Below are positions 1 through 7,841 of a stretch of DNA of 20,523 bases, piece by piece (the stretch's first letter is position 1; the number at the start of each line of letters is the position of its first letter). The notes under the pieces were generated by a model. It ran no database searches. It worked only from the letters and a program-made list of their open reading frames with translations, and was not told the DNA's origin. Source of the stretch: Anaerolineae bacterium (GTDB lineage Bacteria > Chloroflexota > Anaerolineae > B4-G1 > SLSP01); contig JAFGSL010000100.1 in NCBI GenBank assembly GCA_016934645.1, forward strand, positions 1 to 20,523, written 5' to 3'. Both the position numbers and the translations under genes were made by a program.

Positions 1-999
1 ATCCTCGCGGCGGCATTGCGCGAGCGCGATGTGCGGGCTGAGGCCGTGAGTGCGACCGAAACGATCGTCACCGATGATGCCTTCGGCGCAGCCAAACCTT
101 TGATGGCGCAAACACGTGCGCGTTTGCAGGCGCGCGTCAAGCCGTTGGTGGAGCGAGGCGTGATTTCCGTCATCACCGGCTACATCGCGGCGACGGAGAA
201 AGGGATCACAACCACGCTCGGGCGTGGCGGCAGCGACTACACGGCGGCGATTGTCGGTGCGGGGCTGGATGCGGATGAGGTGTGGATTTGGAGCGATGTG
301 GACGGCATTCTCACCGCCGATCCAAACATTGTGCCGGGCGCGCGCACGTTGCCCGAGCTTTCGTACAGTGAGGCGGCGGATCTGGCGTATTATGGTGCGG
401 ACGTTTTGCATCCCAAGACGGTCGGGCCGGTGGTCGCAGCTAACATCCCGCTGCGGCTGCGCAACAGCTTCAATCCGCAGCATCCTGGCACACTGGTCCT
501 GCAATCACCGCGCGCCGACCGGGAGCGACTTCCCGCGATCATCTCTACGACTGGCCTGACGATGGTCGCTGTGGGCAGTCGCGACGACGCCTGGGGGTTG
601 GCATTGACAGCACGCGCATTGCAGTGCCTCAGTGCCGCCAGTGTGGATGTGCCGATGTTCTCGCAATCATTCTCCGAGCACACGCTCAACCTCGTGTTGC
701 GTGAACAGGATCAGGTTCACGCACTTAAGGTGCTGCGCGACGAATTCGACAAGCTTCACGCCGGCAACTTTGCGCTTGGCGTCAAGGAGAAGGTGGCGAC
801 AGTCTCCGTTGTCGGCGTGCCGGGGTGGAACACCAAAGGCATTGTCTCGCATGCTTTCGCCGCGCTAGGCGAGCACGGCACGCGCGTCATCGCCGTGGCG
901 CAGGCCGCGACAGAGTACAACGTCTCTTTCTGTATCCCGGAGGATCAGATGGCGGACACGGTGCGGTTCTTGCACCGGGATCTAGGATTGGGAAAATGA
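1..999 (+). CDS. lysC: Aspartate kinase, C-terminal part (5' end outside window)
   Basis: This enzyme phosphorylates aspartate, the first step toward lysine, threonine and methionine. The reading frame is already open at base 1, so the N-terminal lysine-containing motif lies outside the window. The catalytic domain shows the [13 protein letters not shown] nucleotide/substrate motif, then a [12 protein letters not shown] stretch and a GADVLHPKT segment, all typical of the family. The last ~150 residues form the paired ACT regulatory domains, with a [17 protein letters not shown] stretch in the first and a second ending in [18 protein letters not shown]. The protein stops after the ACT domains, so no homoserine dehydrogenase is fused. 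The SDYTA form matches the E. coli LysC/ThrA/yeast HOM3 branch rather than the Bacillus Ask branch. The ACT pair implies allosteric amino-acid feedback, but the effector cannot be read from sequence. Confidence 0.93.
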   Translation: MLAAALRERDVRAEAVSATETIVTDDAFGAAKPLMAQTRARLQARVKPLVERGVISVITGYIAATEKGITTTLGRGGSDYTAAIVGAGLDADEVWIWSDVDGILTADPNIVPGARTLPELSYSEAADLAYYGADVLHPKTVGPVVAANIPLRLRNSFNPQHPGTLVLQSPRADRERLPAIISTTGLTMVAVGSRDDAWGLALTARALQCLSAASVDVPMFSQSFSEHTLNLVLREQDQVHALKVLRDEFDKLHAGNFALGVKEKVATVSVVGVPGWNTKGIVSHAFAALGEHGTRVIAVAQAATEYNVSFCIPEDQMADTVRFLHRDLGLGK

Positions 1000-1023
1000 T
1001 GCAAGAATCCTGCGTCTTGCATC
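998..1023. terminator. Hairpin between convergent aspartate kinase and ade
   Basis: A perfect 9-bp inverted repeat (GATGCAAGA / TCTTGCATC, loop of 8) overlaps the aspartate kinase stop codon. Read on the minus strand it is followed by ATTTT, so it could end ade transcription. On the plus strand there is no T-run. The 31-bp gap between the two convergent genes holds nothing else. Confidence 0.45.
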
Positions 1024-1030
1024 CTGCATC

Positions 1031-2755
1031 CTAGCTGACCCAAAGATCGACAAAGTCAAATTTGTCTACATCCACTAATCCTTGATCGGTCAGCTTGAGC
1101 TTGGGGATAACTTCCAGGGCCAGGAAGCCGAGGTGCATAAAGGGGTCATGGTGCGGAGAGCCTAGTTCTTTAACACGTTTCAATAGGATATCCATCTGCT
1201 CGCGGACGACTTCCACAGGCTGATCGGACATCAGCCCGCCGATGGGGAGCGGGACGCTGGCGATCACTTCGCCATCGAGGACGGCGACCAGCCCGCCACC
1301 CAGGTCTTTGACCGCGCAGACGGCGGCGCGCATTTCAGCGTCGCTTACCCCGGCGACGGTGACGTTGTGGCAATCGTGGCCTACACTCCCGGCAATCGCA
1401 CCGCGTTGCAAACCCAGGCCATGCACGAAGCCCAGGCCGACCTTGCCGGTGTGATTATGCCGCTCAATGGTCGCCATCTTTAGCAGATCGCGCGCGACGT
1501 CGCAAACGGCTTCGCCATTCACGATGTTGGCCTCCATCATCCGTTCGTCGGTCACAACCTGATCGGGAATGATGCCGATCGCACGGATGCGTGTTCCCTT
1601 CGCCGGGATGCGAAATGAGAGTGCGTCTACGTCAACGTGGATGCTACCGCGTACGTGACTTTCGTCTGCTGCGGGAAGCGGCCATTCGCCCACGGCTTGC
1701 CCGCCCTCGGCGACGAGCTTGCCCCCGGCGAAGACCTTAACTGCGCGGAAATCCGACAACGACGGCGTGACGACTAAATCGGCGCGACGGCCTGGCCCGA
1801 TGGCCCCACGATCCGTCATGCCGAAGGTTTCGGCGGCGTTGAGCGTTGCCATGCGCAAGGCGGTGATGGGCGCAAGTCCGGCCGCAATTGCCAGCCGCAC
1901 GTTGTGATCGATGCTACCTTCCTCGATCAGGTCGGCGGGGTGGCGGTCGTCGGTGGCGAAGGCGAAGCGGCGCGCGTTCTCCGGCGTGATGGTGGGGATA
2001 AGGGCGTGCAGGTTGCGAGCGGCGGTGGCTTCGCGGACGAGGACGTGCATGCCCAGGCGTGCTTTTTCGAGGGCTTCCTCCGTCGTCATACTTTCGTGAT
2101 CGGTGGAGGGGCCGGCAGCGACGTAGGCCTGGAGCCACGGCCCGGTGATGCTGGGTGCGTGCCCGTCGATGTGACCATCGCGGAAAGCGAGGATCTTTTC
2201 CAGCGCGCCGGGTAGGCCGAGGACTGCGCCGGGCACGTTCATGAATTCCGCCAGGCCCAGGACGCGCGGCAGATCGCGCAGTGCCAACAGGTCGTCGGTT
2301 TCCAATGTCGCGCCCGCCGTGCCCATGTGCGTCGCAGGGACGCAGGACGGCAGGTTGATGAAGATAGTGAGCGGAAGCCCTTCGGAGGCTTCAATCATGT
2401 AGCGGATACCGGCGGCTCCGGCGACATTGGCGATCTCGTGGGGGTCGGAAACAACGGTGGTGACGCCGTGCGGTATAATAGCCCGGGCAAACTGGACAGG
2501 CGTTGCCATCGACGATTCGACGTGAACGTGGCTATCGATGAGACCGGGGACGAGATAGTGGCCGTTCAGGTCGAGCGTTGTCTTGCCTGTGTAGCCTGTT
2601 CCCACAGCGGCGATGGTCTCACCAGCGATAGCAACGTCGACGTCTTGTACTTCACCGGTGAAGACGTTGACCACGTGGGCGTTGTTGAGCAGCAAATCGG
2701 CGGGTTCATCGCCCCGCGCAACGGCGAGGATGTGTAACAAAGTATGACGGTTCAT
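1031..2755 (-). CDS. ade: Adenine deaminase
   Basis: This protein deaminates adenine to hypoxanthine in purine salvage and is a cytoplasmic metal-dependent amidohydrolase. It has 574 residues, normal for the family. The N-terminal composite domain leads into GLIDSHVHVESSM, where the HxH pair binds metal. A DPHEIANVAG segment and FATDDRHPADLIEEGSIDHNVR follow, and both are characteristic of adenine deaminase rather than dihydroorotase. The C-terminal domain includes GSVGHDCHNVTVAGVSD. I chose the ATG at 2755 because TTTAGGAGGA lies 5-10 bases upstream; an in-frame ATG 26 codons further upstream would start inside the promoter. It is convergent with aspartate kinase and divergent from metK. Catalytic motifs are all visible and no damage is seen. 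Confidence 0.95.
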   Translation of the reverse strand: MNRHTLLHILAVARGDEPADLLLNNAHVVNVFTGEVQDVDVAIAGETIAAVGTGYTGKTTLDLNGHYLVPGLIDSHVHVESSMATPVQFARAIIPHGVTTVVSDPHEIANVAGAAGIRYMIEASEGLPLTIFINLPSCVPATHMGTAGATLETDDLLALRDLPRVLGLAEFMNVPGAVLGLPGALEKILAFRDGHIDGHAPSITGPWLQAYVAAGPSTDHESMTTEEALEKARLGMHVLVREATAARNLHALIPTITPENARRFAFATDDRHPADLIEEGSIDHNVRLAIAAGLAPITALRMATLNAAETFGMTDRGAIGPGRRADLVVTPSLSDFRAVKVFAGGKLVAEGGQAVGEWPLPAADESHVRGSIHVDVDALSFRIPAKGTRIRAIGIIPDQVVTDERMMEANIVNGEAVCDVARDLLKMATIERHNHTGKVGLGFVHGLGLQRGAIAGSVGHDCHNVTVAGVSDAEMRAAVCAVKDLGGGLVAVLDGEVIASVPLPIGGLMSDQPVEVVREQMDILLKRVKELGSPHHDPFMHLGFLALEVIPKLKLTDQGLVDVDKFDFVDLWVS

Positions 2756-2789
2756 CGTAGTCCTCCTAAAAAATGGTCGGATAGTCAGG

Positions 2790-2817
2790 ATTATATATCG
2801 TGATGGAGAGACTACAA
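2790..2817 (-). promoter_or_regulatory. Probable ade promoter
   Basis: On the minus strand there is TTGTAG (2817-2812), a 16-base spacer and a perfect TATAAT (2795-2790). The predicted start near 2783 gives a leader of only about 28 bases before the ade ATG, leaving no room for a riboswitch on that side. The -10 is strong and the -35 is weak. Confidence 0.6.
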
Positions 2818-2872
2818 AAGTCTTACAAGACACCTGGCTGACTGGAACCAGGGTCTTATCCTTTCGCTCCGA

Positions 2873-2896
2873 GGGGAACGCGAGTTCCCCGTTTTT
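2873..2896 (+). terminator. Terminator-like hairpin upstream of metK
   Basis: A perfect 7-bp GC-rich stem, GGGGAAC / GTTCCCC, closes a GCGA (GNRA) tetraloop and is followed by GTTTTT. This has the form of an intrinsic terminator on the plus strand. There is no plus-strand gene upstream for it to serve, and it lies about 100 bases before the predicted metK promoter. Confidence 0.45.
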
Positions 2897-2917
2897 GGCC
2901 GAGATGCGCTATAAGAC

Positions 2918-2935
2918 GCGGATCTGGCGATCCGC
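2918..2935. repeat. GGAT...ATCC palindrome
   Basis: GCGGATC-TGGC-GATCCGC is a perfect 7-bp stem with a 4-base loop. It shares the GGAT/ATCC core and size with the two tandem palindromes at 17462-17512, which suggests a dispersed intergenic palindrome family. Confidence 0.5.
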
Positions 2936-2975
2936 TCGAAGCAAAGTGTGGGGGCGGGGTACGAAAGTGTAGGAG

Positions 2976-3003
2976 CCGACAGAGGCTCAAAATCGGGTAT
3001 AAT
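2976..3003 (+). promoter_or_regulatory. Probable metK promoter
   Basis: CCGACA (2976-2981) is followed by a 16-base spacer and a perfect TATAAT (2998-3003). The predicted start is near 3010, giving a leader of about 105 bases. The -35 element overlaps a small hairpin, GAGCC-6-GGCTC (2973-2988). Confidence 0.6.
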
Positions 3004-3015
3004 CAGCCCGGCTGA
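3003..3015. promoter_or_regulatory. Operator-like dyad at the metK start point
   Basis: TCAGCC-C-GGCTGA is a perfect 6-bp inverted repeat with a single central base. It begins at the last base of the -10 box and covers the predicted start of transcription. With a one-base centre it cannot form an RNA hairpin, so a dimeric DNA-binding repressor site is the simpler reading. No regulator is identified. Confidence 0.3.
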
Positions 3016-3057
3016 GGTCAGGACTAAACTCAGTCTGTGGTTGGCTATGGGTAGTCC
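3010..3057 (+). promoter_or_regulatory. metK leader RNA, possible H-type pseudoknot
   Basis: Stem 1 pairs 3010-3016 (GGCTGAG) with 3029-3035 (CTCAGTC), seven pairs with one G-U. Its loop contains GGACTA (3021-3026), perfectly complementary to TAGTCC (3052-3057), which allows an H-type pseudoknot. It starts at the predicted transcript 5' end and lies 43 bases before the ribosome binding site. It lacks the conserved sequences of the SAM riboswitch classes I can recall, so it is only a candidate regulatory leader. Confidence 0.3.
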
Positions 3058-3060
3058 AGG

Positions 3061-3093
3061 GTAACGTTCAACCTGTAACGTGTAACTTTCAAC
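3061..3093 (+). repeat. Short GTAAC / TTCAAC repeats in metK leader
   Basis: GTAAC occurs at 3061, 3075 and 3082, and TTCAAC at 3067 and 3088. The unit GTAACnTTCAAC is present twice, starting 21 bases apart, just upstream of the metK ribosome binding site. The function is unknown. Confidence 0.4.
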
Positions 3094-3115
3094 TTTAATG
3101 AGGAGGTTCATTTCA

Positions 3116-4327
3116 ATGACAACAACGTTTATGCAATCACCTAAGTTCTTCTTTACGTCGGAATCGGTGACTGAGGGCCATCCTGACAAGATGTGCGATC
3201 AGATCTCCGATGCGGTCCTGGACGCGATCATTGCCGATGATCCCGATGCGCGCGTAGCCTGCGAGGTCTCGACGACGACCGGGTTGGTGCTCGTCGCCGG
3301 TGAGATCACAACCAGTACCTATGTCGACATCCAGAAATTGGTCCGTGATACCGTGTTGAACATCGGCTATGATCGGGCTAAGTATGGCTTCGATGGTGAA
3401 ACGTGCGGTGTGATCGTCAGCATCAAGGAGCAGTCTGCCGACATCGCCCTTGGCGTCGATAAGGCGCTTGAAGCCAAAACCGGCGAGATGTCCGATGCTG
3501 ATATCGATGCCATCGGCGCGGGCGATCAGGGCATGATGATTGGTTTCGCCTGCAACGAGACACCGGAGTTGATGCCGCTCACGATCTCCCTGGCGCACAA
3601 GCTGTGCAAGCAATTGTCCGTGGTACGCAAAGACGGTACGTTGCCCTACCTGCGACCGGATGGCAAAAGCCAGGTGACGGTGGAATACGAGTATGGTGTA
3701 CCAAAGCGTGTGGATACGGTAGTAATCAGCACGCAGCATGCGCCGGAAATCTCGCAGGCGCAGATCTACGAGGATGTGATCGAGGATGTGATCAAGCCCG
3801 TGGTTCCCCCTGAGTTGCTCGATGAAGCGACCAAGTTCTTTGTGAACCCCACCGGGCGCTTCGTTACTGGCGGCCCGTTGGGTGATGCCGGACTGACCGG
3901 ACGCAAAATCATTGTGGATACGTATGGCGGTGTTGCCCGTCACGGTGGTGGGGCCTTCTCCGGTAAGGATCCGACCAAGGTTGACCGTTCGGCGGCCTAT
4001 ATGACCCGCTACATTGCCAAAAATCTGGTGGCCGCCGGCATTGCCGACCGTGTCGAGTTGCAGGTCGCTTATGCTATCGGTGTGGCGCATCCACTTTCAC
4101 TGGCAGTGGAAACCTTCGGCACCGGTAAGATTCCCGAAGACAAGATCGTGGCTTTGATCAAGGAGTACTTCGATCTGCGTCCGGCGGCGATCATCCGCGA
4201 TCTGAATCTGCGCCGTCCTATCTACCAGGCGACGGCAGCGTATGGCCACTTCGGCCGCACGGATATCGATGCGCCGTGGGAGAATACTGACAAGGCCGAG
4301 GCGCTGCACCAGGCGGCGGGACTGTAA
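3116..4327 (+). CDS. metK: S-adenosylmethionine synthase
   Basis: This enzyme makes S-adenosylmethionine from methionine and ATP in the cytoplasm, and normally acts as a tetramer. The 403-residue product has the full family pattern: [19 protein letters not shown] near the N-terminus (ATP and metal contacts), the [12 protein letters not shown] signature in the first third, and the glycine-rich [19 protein letters not shown] segment in the last third. I chose the ATG at 3116 because AGGAGG sits nine bases upstream; the ATG at 3098 overlaps that site and is unlikely to be used. The gene stands alone, with its own promoter and leader upstream and a strong terminator downstream. It looks complete and unmutated. 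Confidence 0.97.
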   Translation: MTTTFMQSPKFFFTSESVTEGHPDKMCDQISDAVLDAIIADDPDARVACEVSTTTGLVLVAGEITTSTYVDIQKLVRDTVLNIGYDRAKYGFDGETCGVIVSIKEQSADIALGVDKALEAKTGEMSDADIDAIGAGDQGMMIGFACNETPELMPLTISLAHKLCKQLSVVRKDGTLPYLRPDGKSQVTVEYEYGVPKRVDTVVISTQHAPEISQAQIYEDVIEDVIKPVVPPELLDEATKFFVNPTGRFVTGGPLGDAGLTGRKIIVDTYGGVARHGGGAFSGKDPTKVDRSAAYMTRYIAKNLVAAGIADRVELQVAYAIGVAHPLSLAVETFGTGKIPEDKIVALIKEYFDLRPAAIIRDLNLRRPIYQATAAYGHFGRTDIDAPWENTDKAEALHQAAGL

Positions 4328-4346
4328 TCTCGTGCTTTCTCGTTAG

Positions 4347-4395
4347 GGGTGTTTTGCGATTGTGGGCACGCTCGCAATCGCAAAACACCCTTTTT
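4347..4395 (+). terminator. Intrinsic terminator of metK
   Basis: A perfect 16-bp stem (4347-4362 with 4375-4390) has a 12-base loop and is followed directly by TTTTT (4391-4395). It ends the metK transcript about 20 bases after the stop codon and insulates the downstream signalling operon. It has no T-run in the other direction. Confidence 0.93.
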
Positions 4396-4409
4396 CGTGT
4401 GTCGTCTTG

Positions 4410-4438
4410 TTGACAGAATAGCATGAGAGTGATACATT
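4410..4438 (+). promoter_or_regulatory. Promoter of the receiver-kinase-cyclase operon
   Basis: A perfect TTGACA (4410-4415), a 17-base spacer and TACATT (4433-4438) form a good sigma-70-type promoter. The start near 4445 gives a short leader, and AGGAGG at 4461-4466 lies five bases before the ATG at 4472. Confidence 0.75.
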
Positions 4439-4471
4439 GTTTGTAGTAGCGATTATCTTCAGGAGGTTTCT

Positions 4472-4861
4472 ATGGCGGATAACAAACAAATTCTCATCGT
4501 GGATGATGAGGCTTTCATCCGTGTATTGTTGAAACAAACGTTGGAAGACTTGGAAGACATGGGGGTGGATTTACTCCTGGCGGCAGATGGCGAGGAGGGT
4601 GTGGAGATCGCGCTACGTCGCCACCCCGATTTGATCTTTCTGGATGTGATGATGCCTAAGCTGAATGGCTACGAAGTTTGCCGGCGCATCAAAGAAGTTG
4701 ACAGCCAAGCCTACATTATGCTCCTGACCGCCAAAGGTCAGGCAATTGACAAGGAAAAGGGGCTTACCGCTGGAGCAAACGAGTATGTGACCAAACCCTT
4801 TGATCCTGATTATATTCTTGAAAGAGCTGCTGAGGTTTTGGGGATTCGTCTTTTCGCCTAA
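4472..4861 (+). CDS. Single-domain response regulator (CheY-like receiver)
   Basis: This 129-residue protein is one receiver domain and nothing more. It has the acidic pocket D11-D12, the phospho-acceptor D58 in LIFLDVMMPK, T86 in the LLTAKG strand, and K108 in the YVTKPF motif. There is no DNA-binding or enzymatic output domain, so it probably relays phosphate or acts by protein contact. It is the first gene of a unit with the histidine kinase starting 12 bases after its stop and the cyclase following, so the kinase is the likely phosphate donor (inference). The ATG at 4472 has a strong ribosome binding site (AGGAGG). Confidence 0.93.
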   Translation: MADNKQILIVDDEAFIRVLLKQTLEDLEDMGVDLLLAADGEEGVEIALRRHPDLIFLDVMMPKLNGYEVCRRIKEVDSQAYIMLLTAKGQAIDKEKGLTAGANEYVTKPFDPDYILERAAEVLGIRLFA

Positions 4862-4873
4862 TGGGGCGCGTTG

Positions 4874-7837
4874 ATGATGTCTCTCACATCTTTCCGCAAC
4901 TTGCGAAAACATTCCGTACCCCTGATTTTGCTGCTGTTGAGCCTGCTTAGCCTGGGCTATGTAGCCCTGTCCCTCTCAATGCAGGCGCGGCTGCCGTCAG
5001 ATGGTGTTCTGCTGACGGAGTTTCTTGCTTCGGGATTAAAAGTGGCTACCGATCTTGAGCCTAGGGAGGGCGCGCTTGCTCCTGGAGACGAGATCCTGTC
5101 CATAGATGGCTTAACCGTCTGGGAGTGGGGCGAGCGTGCCTGGCAAGAAACGTCGGGACCGGGGTGGCAGGTAGGCCAAACCATCCTCTATCAGGTACGG
5201 CGCGAGCAGACGACGCTCGACGTACCGGTCACACTTCGTCCTTTCCCTGTTGAGCGGTTGCCATTGGTACGCTTCGGCGTGTACGCGTTGGTGATTACCG
5301 TTCTGATTGTGGGATATTTTATGCTGCTGCGCTATCCTGAAGCAACGGCATCCCGATTGATCTTTGGGATTGGGTTGTGTTTGTCGTTGATCCTCCTGCT
5401 GCATTTCCAGGTGATGGCGTTGGTGGTCCCCGCTTTGTTCATTCTCGAGAGCGTGCTAAAATTCTTGGCGCGCGCGTTTCTCTTCAGTGCCGTTTGTCAT
5501 TTTCTGCTTATTTTCCCGGTCAACAAAGTGACGATACCCGCTTTAGCTAAACATCTGCCGGTGCTTCACCTCGTCAATCCGGCCTTCTCTTTGCTCTGCG
5601 GACTGATTTTTGGAAATACGCCCTTAGGTGAATGGCTGTTGGCTTCGCAAGTGTCGGCATGGCTCGGGCTGGCGATGTTGGCCGGTGGTGTAGTAAGTAT
5701 CATCCACACAGCAACTACTGTGCGGAAACCGGCCGTGGTCGGCCAAATTCGCTGGATCGCCTGGGGAGCGGCCGTTGGTATTTTGCCATACTTGCTTCTC
5801 ACGGGACTACCAGAACTGCTGTGGGGGCAGGCGTTTCTGACAATTGAAGTCACCGCCTTCTTCTTGATAGCGATGCCAATCTCGGTCGCTATTGCCGTGG
5901 TGCGTTATCGGCTTTTTGACGTGGACATACTGGTCTTGCGGACCTTTGCGTATATTCTCTTTGTTCTCGTGCTCCTGGGCGGCTACCTTTTGTCCAGGAG
6001 CGTTGTACATGGACTGCTGATGATGCTGTTCGGCGAGGCGGATGCCACGCACGTCGTCTTTGCAGCGACGTTTCTCATGACTTCGGTGTTTTGGGTGTTC
6101 CGTGCGCGGGTATCGGCGTACGCCAGGCGGCTGATCTATCGAGATGTGCTGGACGAACCTCGCTTATTGCAGCAGATGACAGCCGAACTCACGAGTGCCC
6201 TTCGCCTTGATCAGTTGACCACGTTGTTGACCCAGGACTTGCCGGAGCAGATGGCAGCAGAGCAGGGCGCGCTTATGGTACTCGACGAAGATGGTACGTC
6301 TTTAGTCTTGTGCACTGATGCCAGTGTGCTGTCATCGTCAGACATACTGGCCATACAGCCTGGGATAGCCGAGTGGCTGGCGCAAGGTGGCGCCCCGATT
6401 CTATTCTCGACCTTGCCGGATTGGGCGTCCCGTGACCTACTCGACTTTATGAAACGCCGGCATATCGAACTGGCCGTGCTGCTGCGTGTAGGCGAGCACG
6501 TGGTAGGACTGTGGGGATTAGGATCGCGCAAAGGGCGTCTGTCGTATACAACAACGGATATACGCCTGATAACGACCCTGGCGTTGCAAGCTGCGCTCGC
6601 TGTCGAGAATGTGCAGTTGGTGCAGCGGATGCGGTCCGACCAACGCGACCTGGAGGAAGAAGTCCGGCGACGCTCTAAGGCGATGGTCAATGATCGCAAT
6701 CGTCTGAGTGCTATTTTGCAGAATATGGCCGATGCACTTTTGGTTACTGATCTTTCGGGACGCATCCAGTTGGCGAATCCTGCTTTTGAACGCCTGGTGC
6801 GGCAGGCCTCCCGTTCCTTTTTGGGGCAAAACGTTACCGAGGTGTTGCCTTTACCGAAATTATCCGAGGTGCTGGCTCTAGCGGAAGCAAGCCCCGGGAT
6901 GATCCACACCGTCAACATACCGATGGTTGCGCCGCGTCTTTCCGGCCAGAATAACGTTGCACTTACCGAGTATATTCTGCGCGTATCGGCGACGGCTCTA
7001 GGGGATAGGAGCGCGGTGATTTTCATTTTGCGAGACATTACCCATGAGGTGGAAGTGGATCGGATGAAGTCGGAGTTCGTCTCTGCTGTTTCCCATGAGT
7101 TGCGCACGCCGTTGACATCCATTGTGGGTTTTGCCAAGCTTATCACGCGCGCTTTTGAGCGTTCGATCAAACCCGTACTGCCCGCCGAAGACGAGGAGAT
7201 CGAGCGCGTTGTCGAGCAGATTGATCATAACCTCAAAATTATGGTCGTGGAGGGAGAACACCTGACGACCATTATCAACGATGTGCTGGATATTTCTGCC
7301 CTGGACGCTGGTACGCTTGTTTGGAATGACGGCCCGTGTGACCTGCGTGCGTTAGTGCAAGACGTGGTGGTGGAATCGCGCGCCCTGACCGATGCCAAGG
7401 GTTTGACCTTGACCACGGATTTCGAGACGGAGTCCTTGCCGCTTCACGCTGACTGTGAACGCATCCGGCAGGTTTTGGGTAACCTCATCTCGAATGCCAT
7501 CAAGTTCACGGAGTACGGGAAAATCACCATATCCTTGAAGCACCTGCTACCAGGTACACTCCATTATGGGTGGGATGTACCGGAGACGGGTGCGGCGCTG
7601 GCGGCGGTCGCAGATACTGGCTCGGGCATCACGGCAGAAGGTCTGCCCCATATCTTCCAGCGCTTTCATCAGGTAGGGGATGCGTTCCACGGTAAACCGA
7701 AGGGGACCGGATTGGGATTGGCCATCTGCTATGAAATTGTTACCCATTATGGCGGGAAGATATGGGTTGAATCTACAGTGGGACAGGGATCGACTTTCTA
7801 TTTTATGTTACCGTTGAGTGAACAGAACGGAGGATGA
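4874..7837 (+). CDS. Multi-TM PDZ/GAF/PAS sensor histidine kinase
   Basis: This is a large membrane sensor kinase of 987 residues. A first membrane segment (~15-36) is followed by a PDZ-like extracytoplasmic domain (~40-120) with the LAPGDEILSIDG core, then roughly eight more hydrophobic segments up to ~410. The cytoplasmic part holds a GAF-like domain (~430-575), a short coiled coil (~580-610), a PAS domain (~612-720), the HisKA domain with H741 in SHELRTPLTS, and the ATPase domain with N874 in NLISNAIKF, D914 in ADTGSG and the GTGLGL box at 944-949. TM-PDZ-multi-TM recalls ComP of Bacillus. The kinase looks active. The ATG at 4874 is preceded only by a weak GGGG; the next codon is also ATG. 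The cyclase ribosome binding site lies inside its 3' end. Confidence 0.9.
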   Translation: MMSLTSFRNLRKHSVPLILLLLSLLSLGYVALSLSMQARLPSDGVLLTEFLASGLKVATDLEPREGALAPGDEILSIDGLTVWEWGERAWQETSGPGWQVGQTILYQVRREQTTLDVPVTLRPFPVERLPLVRFGVYALVITVLIVGYFMLLRYPEATASRLIFGIGLCLSLILLLHFQVMALVVPALFILESVLKFLARAFLFSAVCHFLLIFPVNKVTIPALAKHLPVLHLVNPAFSLLCGLIFGNTPLGEWLLASQVSAWLGLAMLAGGVVSIIHTATTVRKPAVVGQIRWIAWGAAVGILPYLLLTGLPELLWGQAFLTIEVTAFFLIAMPISVAIAVVRYRLFDVDILVLRTFAYILFVLVLLGGYLLSRSVVHGLLMMLFGEADATHVVFAATFLMTSVFWVFRARVSAYARRLIYRDVLDEPRLLQQMTAELTSALRLDQLTTLLTQDLPEQMAAEQGALMVLDEDGTSLVLCTDASVLSSSDILAIQPGIAEWLAQGGAPILFSTLPDWASRDLLDFMKRRHIELAVLLRVGEHVVGLWGLGSRKGRLSYTTTDIRLITTLALQAALAVENVQLVQRMRSDQRDLEEEVRRRSKAMVNDRNRLSAILQNMADALLVTDLSGRIQLANPAFERLVRQASRSFLGQNVTEVLPLPKLSEVLALAEASPGMIHTVNIPMVAPRLSGQNNVALTEYILRVSATALGDRSAVIFILRDITHEVEVDRMKSEFVSAVSHELRTPLTSIVGFAKLITRAFERSIKPVLPAEDEEIERVVEQIDHNLKIMVVEGEHLTTIINDVLDISALDAGTLVWNDGPCDLRALVQDVVVESRALTDAKGLTLTTDFETESLPLHADCERIRQVLGNLISNAIKFTEYGKITISLKHLLPGTLHYGWDVPETGAALAAVADTGSGITAEGLPHIFQRFHQVGDAFHGKPKGTGLGLAICYEIVTHYGGKIWVESTVGQGSTFYFMLPLSEQNGG

Positions 7838-7841
7838 AGCC

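Larger units (their letters stand above)
2820..2935 (+). other. Structured gene-free segment between ade and metK
   Basis: No coding region is visible here. The plus-strand RNA could form AAGAC-a-CCTGG (2827-2837) with CCAGGGTCTT (2848-2857). Alternatively GTCTTAT (2853-2859) can pair with ATAAGAC (2911-2917). The two choices share GTCTT and exclude each other. The second stem encloses the terminator-like hairpin at 2873-2896, and the palindrome at 2918-2935 stacks directly after it. It could be an attenuator, a small RNA or repeat debris; I recognise no known riboswitch consensus. No plus-strand promoter upstream is convincing. Confidence 0.35.

Noticed and set aside
2820..3115. SAM riboswitch upstream of metK
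   Set aside because: The location is right, but I cannot find the conserved core of SAM-I, SAM-II, SAM-III or SAM-IV. Only generic stems are seen, so no named riboswitch is called.
3137..4090. Long open frame antisense to metK
   Set aside because: It mirrors metK codons, has no recognisable domain, and metK is certain.
6211..7170. Antisense open frame within the histidine kinase gene
   Set aside because: Ser/Arg-rich low-complexity product with no ribosome binding site, fully inside the GAF-PAS coding region.
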